A DNA stretch of 15,029 nt from JAVKFF01 sp040226215. Lineage in GTDB: Bacteria; Pseudomonadota; Alphaproteobacteria; DSM-16000; Inquilinaceae. Location of the stretch: the NCBI GenBank assembly GCA_040226215.1, contig JAVKFF010000061.1, positions 1 through 15,029 of the forward strand, in the 5' to 3' direction. Position 1 is the first letter of the stretch; every line of letters starts with the position of its first letter. Position numbers and translations under genes: made by a program. The notes beneath the pieces are model-generated. The model was not told the DNA's origin and made no database searches. It saw nothing but the letters and a program-made list of their open reading frames with translations. This document shows positions 1 through 6,814 of the stretch, piece after piece.

Positions 1-791
1 TTGGAACGGTCCCAGTCGAAGAAGACGATGAAGCGGTCCTGGGCCGGCGCGGGCGGCGGCGGCTCCTCGGCCACCGGTGCCGGAGCGGGCGGCGGCGGGG
101 GCGGCGGCAGGAAGTGGTAGCGCGCGCCGAAGAAGACCGAGGGGGACGCGTAGTCGTCGTCGATGGTGAACGGGTCGCCGGCGCTGTCCACGCCGGAGAC
201 CGTGCTGTCGAGGACCGTGAAGTAGCGGTAGTCGGTGAACAGCTCGAAGCTGTCGCTCAGCGCGTAGCTGACGCCGGCGATGCCCTGCAGCGCCACGCCC
301 CAGGTATCGGCGGTGGCCACGCTGCCATTGGCGCGGACCTCGTAGTCGACATTGCCGGCGCCCACACCACCGCCGAGATAGGGCGTGATGGCGGTGCCGG
401 TGTCGATGTCGTAGAGCACGTTCGCCATGATGCCGACCGCATCGGTCTGCCCGCCGACGCCGGTCAACGCGAAGGGCAGCGTCGGGGCGGAAAGCGACTC
501 GACATCGTTCGAGCGATAGACGCCCTCGAGTTCCGTCCTGAACCCGTTCGCCCAGGCATAGCCGATGGCGCCGCCGGCCAGCCAGCCGGTATCCGTTTCG
601 CCGTTCAGCGGGAATGGCGGCACGCCCTGGGACACGTCCGATGACGTGCCGTCCTGGTCGAGGGCCCAATTGAGGCCGCCGCCGCCCTGGATGTACCAGT
701 TGCCCTCAAGGTCGAGGCCCTGGGCGTGAAGGGTGGCGGGAAGCGCCAGCAGCATGGCCGTGGCACCGCCAAGCGAGGCAAAATGCTTCAT
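1..791 (-). CDS. OmpA-family outer membrane beta-barrel protein (C-terminus beyond window)
   Basis: The ATG at 791 is preceded by GGGAA seven bases upstream. The reading frame is open to base 1 with no stop, so the gene is cut by the window edge after about 263 codons. Residues 1-23 form a signal peptide ending LHA before QGLDLEG. Residues 24 to about 223 alternate polar and aromatic/aliphatic residues as in a small outer-membrane barrel, with blocks such as TPYLGGGVGAGNVDY and FTDYRYFTVLD. A proline-rich linker follows (about 224-250), then the start of an OmpA C-terminal domain (RFIVFFDWDRS), which in this family binds peptidoglycan. The likely role is anchoring the outer membrane to the cell wall. 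The gene upstream (957-2072) is a clear paralogue sharing these barrel blocks. The barrel call is firm; whether the missing part keeps the binding residues is unknown. Confidence 0.88.
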   Translation of the reverse strand, partial: MKHFASLGGATAMLLALPATLHAQGLDLEGNWYIQGGGGLNWALDQDGTSSDVSQGVPPFPLNGETDTGWLAGGAIGYAWANGFRTELEGVYRSNDVESLSAPTLPFALTGVGGQTDAVGIMANVLYDIDTGTAITPYLGGGVGAGNVDYEVRANGSVATADTWGVALQGIAGVSYALSDSFELFTDYRYFTVLDSTVSGVDSAGDPFTIDDDYASPSVFFGARYHFLPPPPPPPAPAPVAEEPPPPAPAQDRFIVFFDWDRS

Positions 792-829
792 CTTCCAATT
801 CCCAATCCGAAGTTTCTCATAAAACGTGG

Positions 830-851
830 CGTCGAAAGTACATTTTCGACG
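830..851 (-). promoter_or_regulatory. 8-bp inverted repeat in the leader of the first OmpA-like gene
   Basis: CGTCGAAA and TTTCGACG are separated by six bases. The element sits 39 bases upstream of the ATG at 791, in an AT-richer stretch that must hold the promoter. It could be an mRNA leader hairpin or an operator. There is no T-tract, so it is not an intrinsic terminator. No convincing -35/-10 pair was found in 792-956. Confidence 0.3.
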
Positions 852-956
852 ACTCGGCGGTAAAGCAAAAAGTGGAATAAAATATCTACAACACTCTTAA
901 TGGAAGAGCGGCTGTCGCCAGGCAAATTGACGGGAGTGCCGTACGGGACGCCTCCG

Positions 957-2072
957 CTAGATGAGGATCACCTCGACCCGGGGTGCACCGGCCTCCGGGA
1001 CGCCGCCGCTTGGTGCCAGAAGGACTTCCTCGGACCCGAAGACGCGCACGATGATGCCACCGGCGGGAACACCGCGGTCGATGAGATCTCGCCGTACCGC
1101 ATGGGCGCGCCTCAGGGCGAGATCACTGCCGGTGTCGCTGAAGGCGGTTGCCGCGCCCTGGGCGAACAGGCGCACGAATCCGCTGTCCTGAAAGTGCCTC
1201 GCCACCTCGGCGATGACGCCGCGCGCACGACTGTCGAGATCGGCGCTGTACGCCTCGAAGATCACGACATGGCGCTGCAGCGGTGCCTCCGGCTCGGCGA
1301 GGGCGATGGCGACCGGCTCTCCGGCCGGGGTGGCGATGGCGCTGGCCGCCGGCGCCGACGCGCTGCCGAACAGATAACGCAGACCCACCAGGAAGCTGTG
1401 CGCCCGGTAGTCGTCGTCGACCGCGACCGTGTAGCCGCCCGGCGGATAGGGCGCCTCGACCCCGCTGTCGAGAACGGTGAGAAAGCGGTAGTCGGCGAAC
1501 AGGGCAAGCTGTGGCGAGAGCTGGTAGCTGAGCCCGGCGATGACCTGCAGCGCAACGCCCCAGCTGTCCGCCCCGTAGGAGGCGCCGCCGAAGGCGACCT
1601 GGTAATCCACATTGCCCGCGCCCAGGCCGGCGCCGAGATAGGGTGTGACGGGTGAACCGGTGTCGAAATCGTAGAGCGCGTTGACCATCAGCGTGAGGGC
1701 GCTGAGCTCGCCGTCCGCGCCGCCGCCGACGAGGCCGGCGGGGTCGGCGCAGGCGCCGAGGAAGCAGACCTCGTTTGGACCATTGGCGCGATAGGATGCC
1801 TCGGCTTCCAGCCGCAGGCCGCTGGAGAAGGCGACACCGACCGCGCCGCCGATCGCGAAGCCGGGGTCGAAGGTGAGGTCGTAGGGGAGATCGGGCGGGA
1901 TGCTGTCGGTCACCGCGACGCCGTGGGCGAAGTTCACGCCGGCGAAGCCCTGCACGTACCACTGCCGCTCGGTGTTGAGAATGAGCCCCTGCGCCGAGGC
2001 CGGCGTGGCGGACCACGCCGCGCTGCCGGCAAGGATGACCGCGAACAGGGGAGCGCCCCGGAAGTGGACCAT
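957..2072 (-). CDS. OmpA-like outer membrane protein with degenerate C-terminal domain
   Basis: This 371-residue protein has a signal peptide (residues 1-27, ending ASA before QGLILN) and a barrel domain to about residue 240. The barrel matches the downstream neighbour in several blocks (TPYLGAGLGAGNVDY, ADSWGVALQ, LTVLDSG, VDDDY). A C-terminal domain of about 110 residues keeps the OmpA outline: a VVIF opening strand, a helix, ALRRAHAV, a DLIDRGVP turn and a final PRVEV strand. The usual G-x-T-D segment is replaced by AQGA, so the diaminopimelate-binding Asp is absent. NRRVE has become APRVE, while the RRA arginine pair remains. Peptidoglycan binding is therefore doubtful. The start at 2072 has only a weak ribosome site, but the signal peptide begins there. 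The predicted promoter is at 2114-2141. Confidence 0.85.
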   Translation of the reverse strand: MVHFRGAPLFAVILAGSAAWSATPASAQGLILNTERQWYVQGFAGVNFAHGVAVTDSIPPDLPYDLTFDPGFAIGGAVGVAFSSGLRLEAEASYRANGPNEVCFLGACADPAGLVGGGADGELSALTLMVNALYDFDTGSPVTPYLGAGLGAGNVDYQVAFGGASYGADSWGVALQVIAGLSYQLSPQLALFADYRFLTVLDSGVEAPYPPGGYTVAVDDDYRAHSFLVGLRYLFGSASAPAASAIATPAGEPVAIALAEPEAPLQRHVVIFEAYSADLDSRARGVIAEVARHFQDSGFVRLFAQGAATAFSDTGSDLALRRAHAVRRDLIDRGVPAGGIIVRVFGSEEVLLAPSGGVPEAGAPRVEVILI

Positions 2073-2073
2073 G

Positions 2074-2103
2074 ACCGAAGGATCCGATGATTAACCGAAG
2101 GAT
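2074..2103 (-). repeat. 10-bp direct repeat just upstream of the second OmpA-like gene
   Basis: ATCCTTCGGT (minus strand) occurs at 2074-2083 and again at 2094-2103, exactly 20 bases apart. The proximal copy ends one base before the ATG at 2072. Both copies lie downstream of the predicted -10, hence in the transcribed leader. They may be binding sites for a regulator or a small RNA, or the result of local duplication. Confidence 0.4.
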
Positions 2104-2113
2104 AATGTCCCAA

Positions 2114-2141
2114 GGTATATATCATCGGCCGACGGCGTCAA
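2114..2141 (-). promoter_or_regulatory. Predicted sigma-70-type promoter of the second OmpA-like gene
   Basis: On the minus strand, TTGACG (2136-2141) is followed after 16 bases by TATACC (2114-2119). The -35 matches five of six consensus bases and the -10 four of six. It would give a leader of roughly 35 nt. Confidence 0.5.
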
Positions 2142-2237
2142 ACGGTTCGCGCGCCGCCACGTGGCAGGACGGTTGCCGGAGCGACCCTCCCGAACCGAGC
2201 AGGGAGCAGACAGACTTAACGGCCGTCCGGGCGCGCG

Positions 2238-2256
2238 CCTGCCCTTCGAGGGCAGG
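2238..2256 (-). terminator. Stem-loop downstream of rpoH
   Basis: CCTGCCCT and AGGGCAGG form an 8-bp GC-rich stem around a 3-nt loop, 22 bases past the rpoH stop. No clear T-run follows on the minus strand, so intrinsic termination is uncertain. It may instead stabilise the mRNA 3' end. Confidence 0.35.
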
Positions 2257-2277
2257 GCGACGCCAGGCCGGGCCGGT

Positions 2278-3189
2278 TCAGTCGGCGGCGACCCGTTCCT
2301 GCGGGCTCGCCAGCTTTTCCTTCAGGGCGGCGTTGCGGATCGACTTCTGCAGCTTCTCGAAGGCGCGCACCTCGATCTGCCGCACGCGCTCGCGGCTGAT
2401 GCCGTATTCCTGGCTCAGATCCTCCAGCGTCGTCGGCTCGTCCTTCAGCCGCCTTTCGGTCAGGATGTGCCGCTCCCGGTCGTTCAGGGTCTTCATGGCG
2501 TCGGCCAGCAGGGAGCGGCGCTTGGTCAGCTCCTCGCGGTCGGCGAGCATGGACTCCTGGGTCTCCTGCTCCTCGTCGACCAGCCAGTCCTGCCACTCGC
2601 CCTCGCTGTCGATCCGCAGGGGCGCGTTCAGGCTGTGGTCCGGCGCGGCGAGCCGGCGGTTCATCGAGACCACGTCCTGCTCTGGCACGTCGAGACGGGT
2701 GGCGATCTCCTTCACCGTCTCCGGCGGCAGGTCGCCTTCGTCGATCGCCTGCAACTGGCCCTTCAGCTTGCGCAGATTGAAGAACAGCTTCTTCTGCGCC
2801 GCAGTGGTGCCCATCTTCACCAGTGACCAGGAATGCAGGATGTATTCCTGGATGGCCGCGCGGATCCACCACATGGCGTAGGTGGCGAGCCGGAAGCCCC
2901 GTTCGGGATCGAAGCGCTTGACCGCCTGCATCATCCCGACATTGCCCTCCGAGATCAGCTCGGCGAGCGGCAGGCCGTAGCCGCGATAGCCCATGGCGAT
3001 CTTGGCGACGAGCCGCAGGTGGCTGGTCACCAGCTTGTGGGCGGAATCGACGTCGTCATGCTCGCGCCAGGACTTGGCCAGCATGTACTCCTCGTCGGGC
3101 TCCAGCATCGGGAATTTCCGGATGTCCTGGAGGTATCTGGTGAGATTACCCTCCGGCCCGATGACCGGGACGTTCGGCGTATTGGACAT
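2278..3189 (-). CDS. rpoH: RNA polymerase heat-shock sigma factor sigma-32 (RpoH)
   Basis: This is a 303-residue group 3 sigma-70 family protein of usual RpoH length. It directs RNA polymerase to heat-shock promoters. Region 1.2/2.1 begins at LTRYLQDIRKFPML (about 16-29). Region 2.3/2.4 contains FRLATYAMWWIRAAIQEYIL (99-118). The RpoH-specific box QKKLFFNLR sits at 132-140. Region 4.2 carries the helix-turn-helix ISRERVRQIEVRAFEKLQ. The frame continues 13 codons upstream, but the ATG at 3189 is preceded by a near-perfect AGGAGGAG, so that start is chosen. rluD lies directly upstream in the same direction, a pairing common in alphaproteobacteria. A predicted promoter with an imperfect palindrome over the -10 lies in the gap between them. 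Confidence 0.97.
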   Translation of the reverse strand: MSNTPNVPVIGPEGNLTRYLQDIRKFPMLEPDEEYMLAKSWREHDDVDSAHKLVTSHLRLVAKIAMGYRGYGLPLAELISEGNVGMMQAVKRFDPERGFRLATYAMWWIRAAIQEYILHSWSLVKMGTTAAQKKLFFNLRKLKGQLQAIDEGDLPPETVKEIATRLDVPEQDVVSMNRRLAAPDHSLNAPLRIDSEGEWQDWLVDEEQETQESMLADREELTKRRSLLADAMKTLNDRERHILTERRLKDEPTTLEDLSQEYGISRERVRQIEVRAFEKLQKSIRNAALKEKLASPQERVAAD

Positions 3190-3254
3190 GATCTTTCTCC
3201 TCCTGACGGCGGCAGCGTCCAGGCCCATCCCGGCACCTGCGGACCCTGCCCCAA

Positions 3255-3292
3255 GCTGTTATACTATATCAGCGTTGGACGGGCTGAGGCAA
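3255..3292 (-). promoter_or_regulatory. Predicted rpoH promoter with palindrome over the -10
   Basis: On the minus strand, TTGCCT (3287-3292) and TATAGT (3263-3268, five of six consensus bases) are 18 bases apart, just after the rluD stop. An imperfect palindrome, GCTGATATAGTATAACAGC, is centred on the -10 (3255-3273). It pairs at 8 of 9 positions on each side of the central G. This could be an operator or chance symmetry around an AT-rich -10. Confidence 0.45.
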
Positions 3293-3294
3293 AT

Positions 3295-4239
3295 TCATTC
3301 GAGACCTTCCAAACTCTTGATCAACTCCTTGATATCATTTGGCAATTCAGAGGAAAACCGCACCGGCTGCGAGGTCGCGGGATGAATGAAGCTGAGTTGT
3401 GCCGCGTGCAGGGCTTGGCGGGGGAAGCGCACGCCGGCGACGTCCCGCGCGCCATAGAGCGGGTCGCCGAGCACGCCGTGCCCGATGCTGGCCAGGTGCA
3501 CGCGGATCTGGTGGGTGCGGCCGGTCGCCAACTGGCACTCGACCAGCGCGGCGCGACCGCCCCCGTAGCTTTCCAGCACCCGGTAGCGGGTCAGCGCCGG
3601 CTTGCCGCGATCGCTGACCGCCATCTTGCGGCGGTTGGACTGGTGTCGCCCGATCGGCGCGTCCACTTCGCCGCGGCGCGGCCAGGGGGTGCCGAGCAGC
3701 ACCGCCTTGTAGACCCGGCTCAGCGTGCGCTCCTGGAACTGGTCGCGCAGCATGGCGTGGGCGGCGTCGTTCTTGGCGACGACCATCAGGCCCGAGGTAT
3801 CCTTGTCCAGCCGGTGCACGATGCCCGGCCGGACGACCCCGCCAATGCCCGACAGCGTGTCGCCGCAATGGGCGATCAGCGCATTGACCAGCGTGCCCGT
3901 GCGGTTGCCCGGGGCAGGGTGGACGACGAGCCCGGCCGGCTTGTCAATCACCAGGACGTCCTCGTCCTCGTGCACGATGTCGAGCGCGATGGCCTCGCCT
4001 TCGACCCGTGCCGGCTCGGGCGGTGGCACGGTGACGACGACCGTCGCACCCGGTTTGACCCGGCCCGCGGGCTCGACTACCGTCCGCCCGTCGACGGTGA
4101 CCAGACCCGCCTCGATCAGCGCCTGGACGCGGGCACGGGACAGCTCGGCGAGCCCGGCGGTGACCGCCTTGTCCAGCCGGCCGGTTTCCGCGACGGTCAG
4201 CATGCGCAGCGCCGGTTCGGTCTTCGGCGCGTCAGTCAT
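3295..4239 (-). CDS. rluD: RluA-family 23S rRNA pseudouridine synthase (RluD type)
   Basis: The 314-residue product isomerises uridines to pseudouridine in large-subunit rRNA. An N-terminal S4 RNA-binding domain (about 18-75: RLDKAV, LSRARVQALIEAGLVTVDG) is followed by the catalytic domain. The signature GIVHRLDKDTSGLMVVAK holds the catalytic Asp145. ATGRTHQIRVHLASIGH is the other conserved block. Family members RluC and RluD are hard to separate; RluD is favoured by the adjacency to rpoH. The start is unsure. An in-frame TTG at 4263 would add eight residues, whereas the ATG at 4239 gives the usual N-terminus, but neither has a good ribosome site. A small membrane-protein gene begins divergently at 4266, so the promoter probably lies within that gene. 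Confidence 0.92.
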   Translation of the reverse strand: MTDAPKTEPALRMLTVAETGRLDKAVTAGLAELSRARVQALIEAGLVTVDGRTVVEPAGRVKPGATVVVTVPPPEPARVEGEAIALDIVHEDEDVLVIDKPAGLVVHPAPGNRTGTLVNALIAHCGDTLSGIGGVVRPGIVHRLDKDTSGLMVVAKNDAAHAMLRDQFQERTLSRVYKAVLLGTPWPRRGEVDAPIGRHQSNRRKMAVSDRGKPALTRYRVLESYGGGRAALVECQLATGRTHQIRVHLASIGHGVLGDPLYGARDVAGVRFPRQALHAAQLSFIHPATSQPVRFSSELPNDIKELIKSLEGLE

Positions 4240-4265
4240 CGGGCGGGAAGGGGAGTAGTTCAAGC

Positions 4266-4535
4266 GTGCGGGCCCTCAAGATCAGTGTCGTCGCCATGGG
4301 CGTTCTCATCATCGTCGGCTTCGCCGTGATGGCCGCCGAACTGATACGCCGTTCCCTCGATGGTGGCGGATCGGGCGACGCGACGGTGGCGCCGTTGAAT
4401 CCGGCCGCGCTGGGGCTGCGGTCGGGGGAGCGGGTAGTGGCGCTCGCGGCCGGCGGCGAGCGCCTGATCGTGGTGGTCGAAGATGCCGATGGCGTCCAGC
4501 GTATCCTGGACGTCGCCATCGACGGGTTGCGGTAA
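4266..4535 (+). CDS. Small single-pass membrane protein beside rluD (hypothetical)
   Basis: This 89-residue protein starts with GTG at 4266, preceded by AAGGGGAG about ten bases upstream. Residues 1-5 are basic (MRALK), and residues 6-28 form one hydrophobic helix. A soluble tail of about 60 residues follows, with ALGLRSGERVVALAAGGERL and a strand-like IVVVEDADGVQRILDV segment. Similar short one-helix proteins (I believe the DUF6476 group) occur next to rluD in alphaproteobacteria; that family name is from memory and untested. The function is unknown. It is transcribed away from rluD with about 26 bp between start codons, so the two genes must share or overlap regulatory DNA. Third-position GC is high throughout, which supports real coding. 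Confidence 0.75.
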   Translation: MRALKISVVAMGVLIIVGFAVMAAELIRRSLDGGGSGDATVAPLNPAALGLRSGERVVALAAGGERLIVVVEDADGVQRILDVAIDGLR

Positions 4536-4536
4536 G

Positions 4537-4561
4537 GCCGGCTGCGCGTGAAATAGCCGGC
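4537..4561 (+). terminator. Stem-loop after the small membrane-protein gene
   Basis: GCCGGCT and AGCCGGC form a 7-bp stem with an 11-nt loop immediately after the stop codon at 4533-4535. No T-run follows, so terminator function is only possible. The remaining 170 bases to the threonine aldolase gene hold no other recognisable element. Confidence 0.25.
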
Positions 4562-4734
4562 ATCGCCAGGAATATGGTGTCGAGGCCGGCGCGTTGCCAG
4601 TGGTCGCCGGGTGGCGGGTACGCGGCCGGCGGCCGGCTTGACGGGGTCCAAGACGGGTTGCATGACCTTTCGGCGCGGTGACCGCGTCCCCAGGAACGCG
4701 CGATCCCGCATCGTCAGTGAGGAATTTGGCCACC

Positions 4735-5781
4735 ATGTGGAACTTCGCCAGCGATAACGTCACCGGCGCCGCGCCGGTGATCCTTCAGCGACTAAACGAA
4801 GGGATGGCGGGCTCGGTTCCCGCCTATGGCGACGATGCCGTGTCGCAAGCGCTCGAGGACCGCTTCGCCGAGCTGTTCGGCTGCGCGGTCGCCGTCGCGC
4901 CGGTGACCACCGGTTCGGCGGCCAACGCCCTCGCCCTGTCGGTGCTGACGCCGCCCTGGGGCATCGTGCTGGCGCATGAGGGCGCGCACGCCATCTGGGC
5001 GGAATGCGGCGGGCCCGAGATGTTCACGGGCGGTGCCCGCCTGCGTGGACTGCCCGGCGGCGACGGCAAGATCGATCCGGTGGCGGTGACGGCCGCCGCC
5101 GCGCGGAGCCGCGCCTCGGGCTTCCACGAGGGCCAGCCCACCACGCTCAGCCTGACCCAGGTGAACGAACTCGGCGGCGTCTATGCCATCGCCGAGGTCG
5201 AGGCGTTGTGCCGGGTGGCCGGGGAGGCGGGGCTGGCGGTGCACATGGACGGCGCGCGCTTCGCCAACGCCGTGGCGGCGCTTGGCTGCCATCCGGCAGA
5301 GGTGACCTGGCGGGCGGGGGTCAAGGCGCTCAGTTTCGGCGGCACCAAGAATGGCTGCCTGATGGCCGAGGCGGTGGTGATCTTCGAGCCCACCCCGGCG
5401 GAACGCACGGCGCTCGCCTTTCGCCGCAAGCAGGCAGGCCAGGTGCTGTCAAAGCACCGGGTGCTGGCGCTGCAGTTCGATGCCTATCTGGCGGACGGTC
5501 TGTGGTTGCGCCACGCGGCGCACGCCAATGCCATGGCTGCCCGGCTCGCCGCCGGGCTCGCGCGCGTTCCGTCGATACGCCTGTTGCACCCGGTCGAGGC
5601 CAACCAGCTGTTCCTGGCCCTGCCGGTGGCGGTCCACGAGCGGCTCGCCGCCGCCGGCTACCGGCTCAGCGCCTGGGACGAGGGCGTGTGGCGCGCCGTC
5701 ACCGCCTTCGACACGCCGGTCGAGGCGGTGGACGGGCTGCTCGACTGCCTGGCGGCGGCGGTCGGCGAGGCCGCCGCCTGA
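4735..5781 (+). CDS. ltaE: Low-specificity L-threonine aldolase
   Basis: This is a 348-residue PLP enzyme of the beta-eliminating lyase/threonine aldolase family (fold type I). Members cleave L-threonine or allo-threonine to glycine and acetaldehyde in the cytosol. The N-terminus FASDNVTGAAP, the AYGDDAV block (30-36) and the TTGSAANALAL segment are typical. HMDGAR (170-175) carries the Asp172 expected to contact the pyridine nitrogen. SFGGTKNGC (200-208) holds Lys205, the Schiff-base lysine. The frame is open 19 codons further upstream, but the ATG at 4735 has GAGGAA ten bases before it and begins at the conserved N-terminus. It converges with the repeat lipoprotein gene, whose stop is 26 bp away. 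There is no operon partner. Confidence 0.93.
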   Translation: MWNFASDNVTGAAPVILQRLNEGMAGSVPAYGDDAVSQALEDRFAELFGCAVAVAPVTTGSAANALALSVLTPPWGIVLAHEGAHAIWAECGGPEMFTGGARLRGLPGGDGKIDPVAVTAAAARSRASGFHEGQPTTLSLTQVNELGGVYAIAEVEALCRVAGEAGLAVHMDGARFANAVAALGCHPAEVTWRAGVKALSFGGTKNGCLMAEAVVIFEPTPAERTALAFRRKQAGQVLSKHRVLALQFDAYLADGLWLRHAAHANAMAARLAAGLARVPSIRLLHPVEANQLFLALPVAVHERLAAAGYRLSAWDEGVWRAVTAFDTPVEAVDGLLDCLAAAVGEAAA

Positions 5782-5807
5782 TCGCACCGGCAGCGGCCGG
5801 CCGGACC

Positions 5808-6392
5808 TCAGTAGCCGCGACGGCCGTATCCGGCCGGGTCGGCGAAGGGGCCGCCGTCGCTGTCGGTCAGCCCGGTATAGATCGGGCCACCGGAACCTCC
5901 GCGGCCGTATCCGGCCGGATCGGCGAACTGGCCGCTGTCGCTGTCGGTGATACCCGTATAGACCGCGCCGCCGGAGCCGCCACGGCCGTATCCTGCCGGA
6001 TCGGCAAACTGGCCGCCATCGCTGTCCGTGATGCCGGTATAGACGTTGCCGCCGCCGCAGGACCGGCCTTGGCCGACCGGGTCGGCAAAGGCACCCAGAT
6101 CGGAATCCGTGCAGCCGACGCCGCCGCCGGAGCTACCCCGGCCATAGCCGGCCGGATCGGCGAAACTGCCGGAATCGGCATCGGTGATGCCGGTATAGGG
6201 CCGGGTTGGCCCGACCGGTCCGACCGGACCGGCGGGAACGCAGCCGGCGACGACCAGGGCCGAACCGGCGAGGCCGACCGGCGCCAGACGCAGCAGGCCG
6301 CGGCGGCTCAGCTTGCGGTTGGACGAGATGTCATCTTCATTGAGGGTTGGCGTTGCGTCTTTGTCGGACGCATCGTTCTTCTTGTCTCCCAT
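5808..6392 (-). CDS. Tat-exported lipoprotein made of five TDSDxGxFADPAGYGRG repeats (function unknown)
   Basis: The 194-residue protein starts at the ATG at 6392, with AGGGGAG nine bases upstream; the longer open frame to 6503 lacks such a site. Residues 1-28 are a charged cytoplasmic leader. S29-R30-R31-G-L-L is a twin-arginine motif, followed by a hydrophobic stretch and a lipobox VVAGC with Cys51 as the expected lipidation site. A short G/P/V linker leads into five tandem repeats (residues 66-194). The repeat core reads TDSD-x-G-x-F-A-D-P-A-G-Y-G-R-G plus a glycine/serine run. Repeat 2 is the most divergent and adds two cysteines (94 and 112) that could form a disulfide. Asp-rich cores suggest metal or surface binding, but this is speculation. 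It is a single gene, convergent with ltaE. No enzyme domain is visible. Confidence 0.8.
   Translation of the reverse strand: MGDKKNDASDKDATPTLNEDDISSNRKLSRRGLLRLAPVGLAGSALVVAGCVPAGPVGPVGPTRPYTGITDADSGSFADPAGYGRGSSGGGVGCTDSDLGAFADPVGQGRSCGGGNVYTGITDSDGGQFADPAGYGRGGSGGAVYTGITDSDSGQFADPAGYGRGGSGGPIYTGLTDSDGGPFADPAGYGRRGY
5811..6197 (-). repeat. Five in-frame tandem repeats of 75-81 bp
   Basis: The repeats encode residues 66-194 of the lipoprotein. The TD dipeptides lie at residues 70, 95, 122, 149 and 176, giving steps of 25, 27, 27 and 27 codons. Repeats 3, 4 and 5 are almost identical at protein level (differences at S/G, Q/P and the last residues), and their DNA is close too. This suggests recent duplication or gene conversion at the C-terminal end. 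Copy number could vary between strains. Confidence 0.85.
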
Positions 6393-6748
6393 CGCCTTGT
6401 ACTCCCCTGATGCGACCGGTCCGGGCACCCAAGCCCGACCGGTCCCCCGAAGGTGGCAGGAACCGCCGCCTCCGACGCGTTCATGATTGATCGCGCCGTC
6501 CATCTTTCGGAAACGCCGAATGACGGAAAATCAACCTAAGTGCAGTAGATGGCCGGAATTAGGCCCTGTCACGCGCCGAATCACGCGCCCGTTCAGGCCA
6601 AGCGACCGCGGAACGTCCGCCCGCCGACGGTCGGCAACACAGCCCCAAGGAACACGCCTAAAGTACAGTAGCGCAGACGACATGGCGAGCCCTGCATTCA
6701 AGGGGGCGCAGTCCCGCCATTCCTGCATCGGCCCGGCTGACGAGACGC
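6393..6748. other. Non-coding stretch between lipoprotein gene and tRNA promoter
   Basis: No frame here shows consistent coding character on either strand. It holds small repeats only. TCACGCGCC occurs at 6569-6577 and 6581-6589 (12-bp step). A 5-bp inverted repeat TTCGG/CCGAA lies at 6506-6520. An imperfect pair of about 15 bp (CCTAAGTGCAGTAG at about 6535, CCTAAAGTACAGTAG at about 6657) is also present. The lipoprotein promoter should be near 6393-6540 on the minus strand, but no convincing pair of boxes was found. Confidence 0.5.
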
Positions 6749-6777
6749 TTGCACCGCCGCGCGCTCTCGGTTATCAA
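6749..6777 (+). promoter_or_regulatory. Candidate tRNA-Glu promoter
   Basis: TTGCAC (6749-6754) and TATCAA (6772-6777) are 17 bases apart and end about 37 bases before the mature tRNA. The boxes match three and four of six consensus bases respectively, so the call is tentative. Confidence 0.35.
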
Positions 6778-6814
6778 ACCGGCCTTCGCTGCCGCCACGG
6801 CAGCCAGGTCCAGG

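Noticed and set aside
2833..4329. A 498-codon plus-strand frame opposite rpoH and rluD
   Set aside because: It runs antisense through two unrelated conserved genes and has no family features.
5811..6197. CRISPR-like repeat array
   Set aside because: The repeats are contiguous, in-frame multiples of three and encode a protein with a signal peptide. There are no unique spacers.
5004..6410. A 468-codon plus-strand frame over ltaE and the lipoprotein gene
   Set aside because: It is a shadow frame of two real genes. Its apparent repeats merely mirror the lipoprotein repeats on the other strand.
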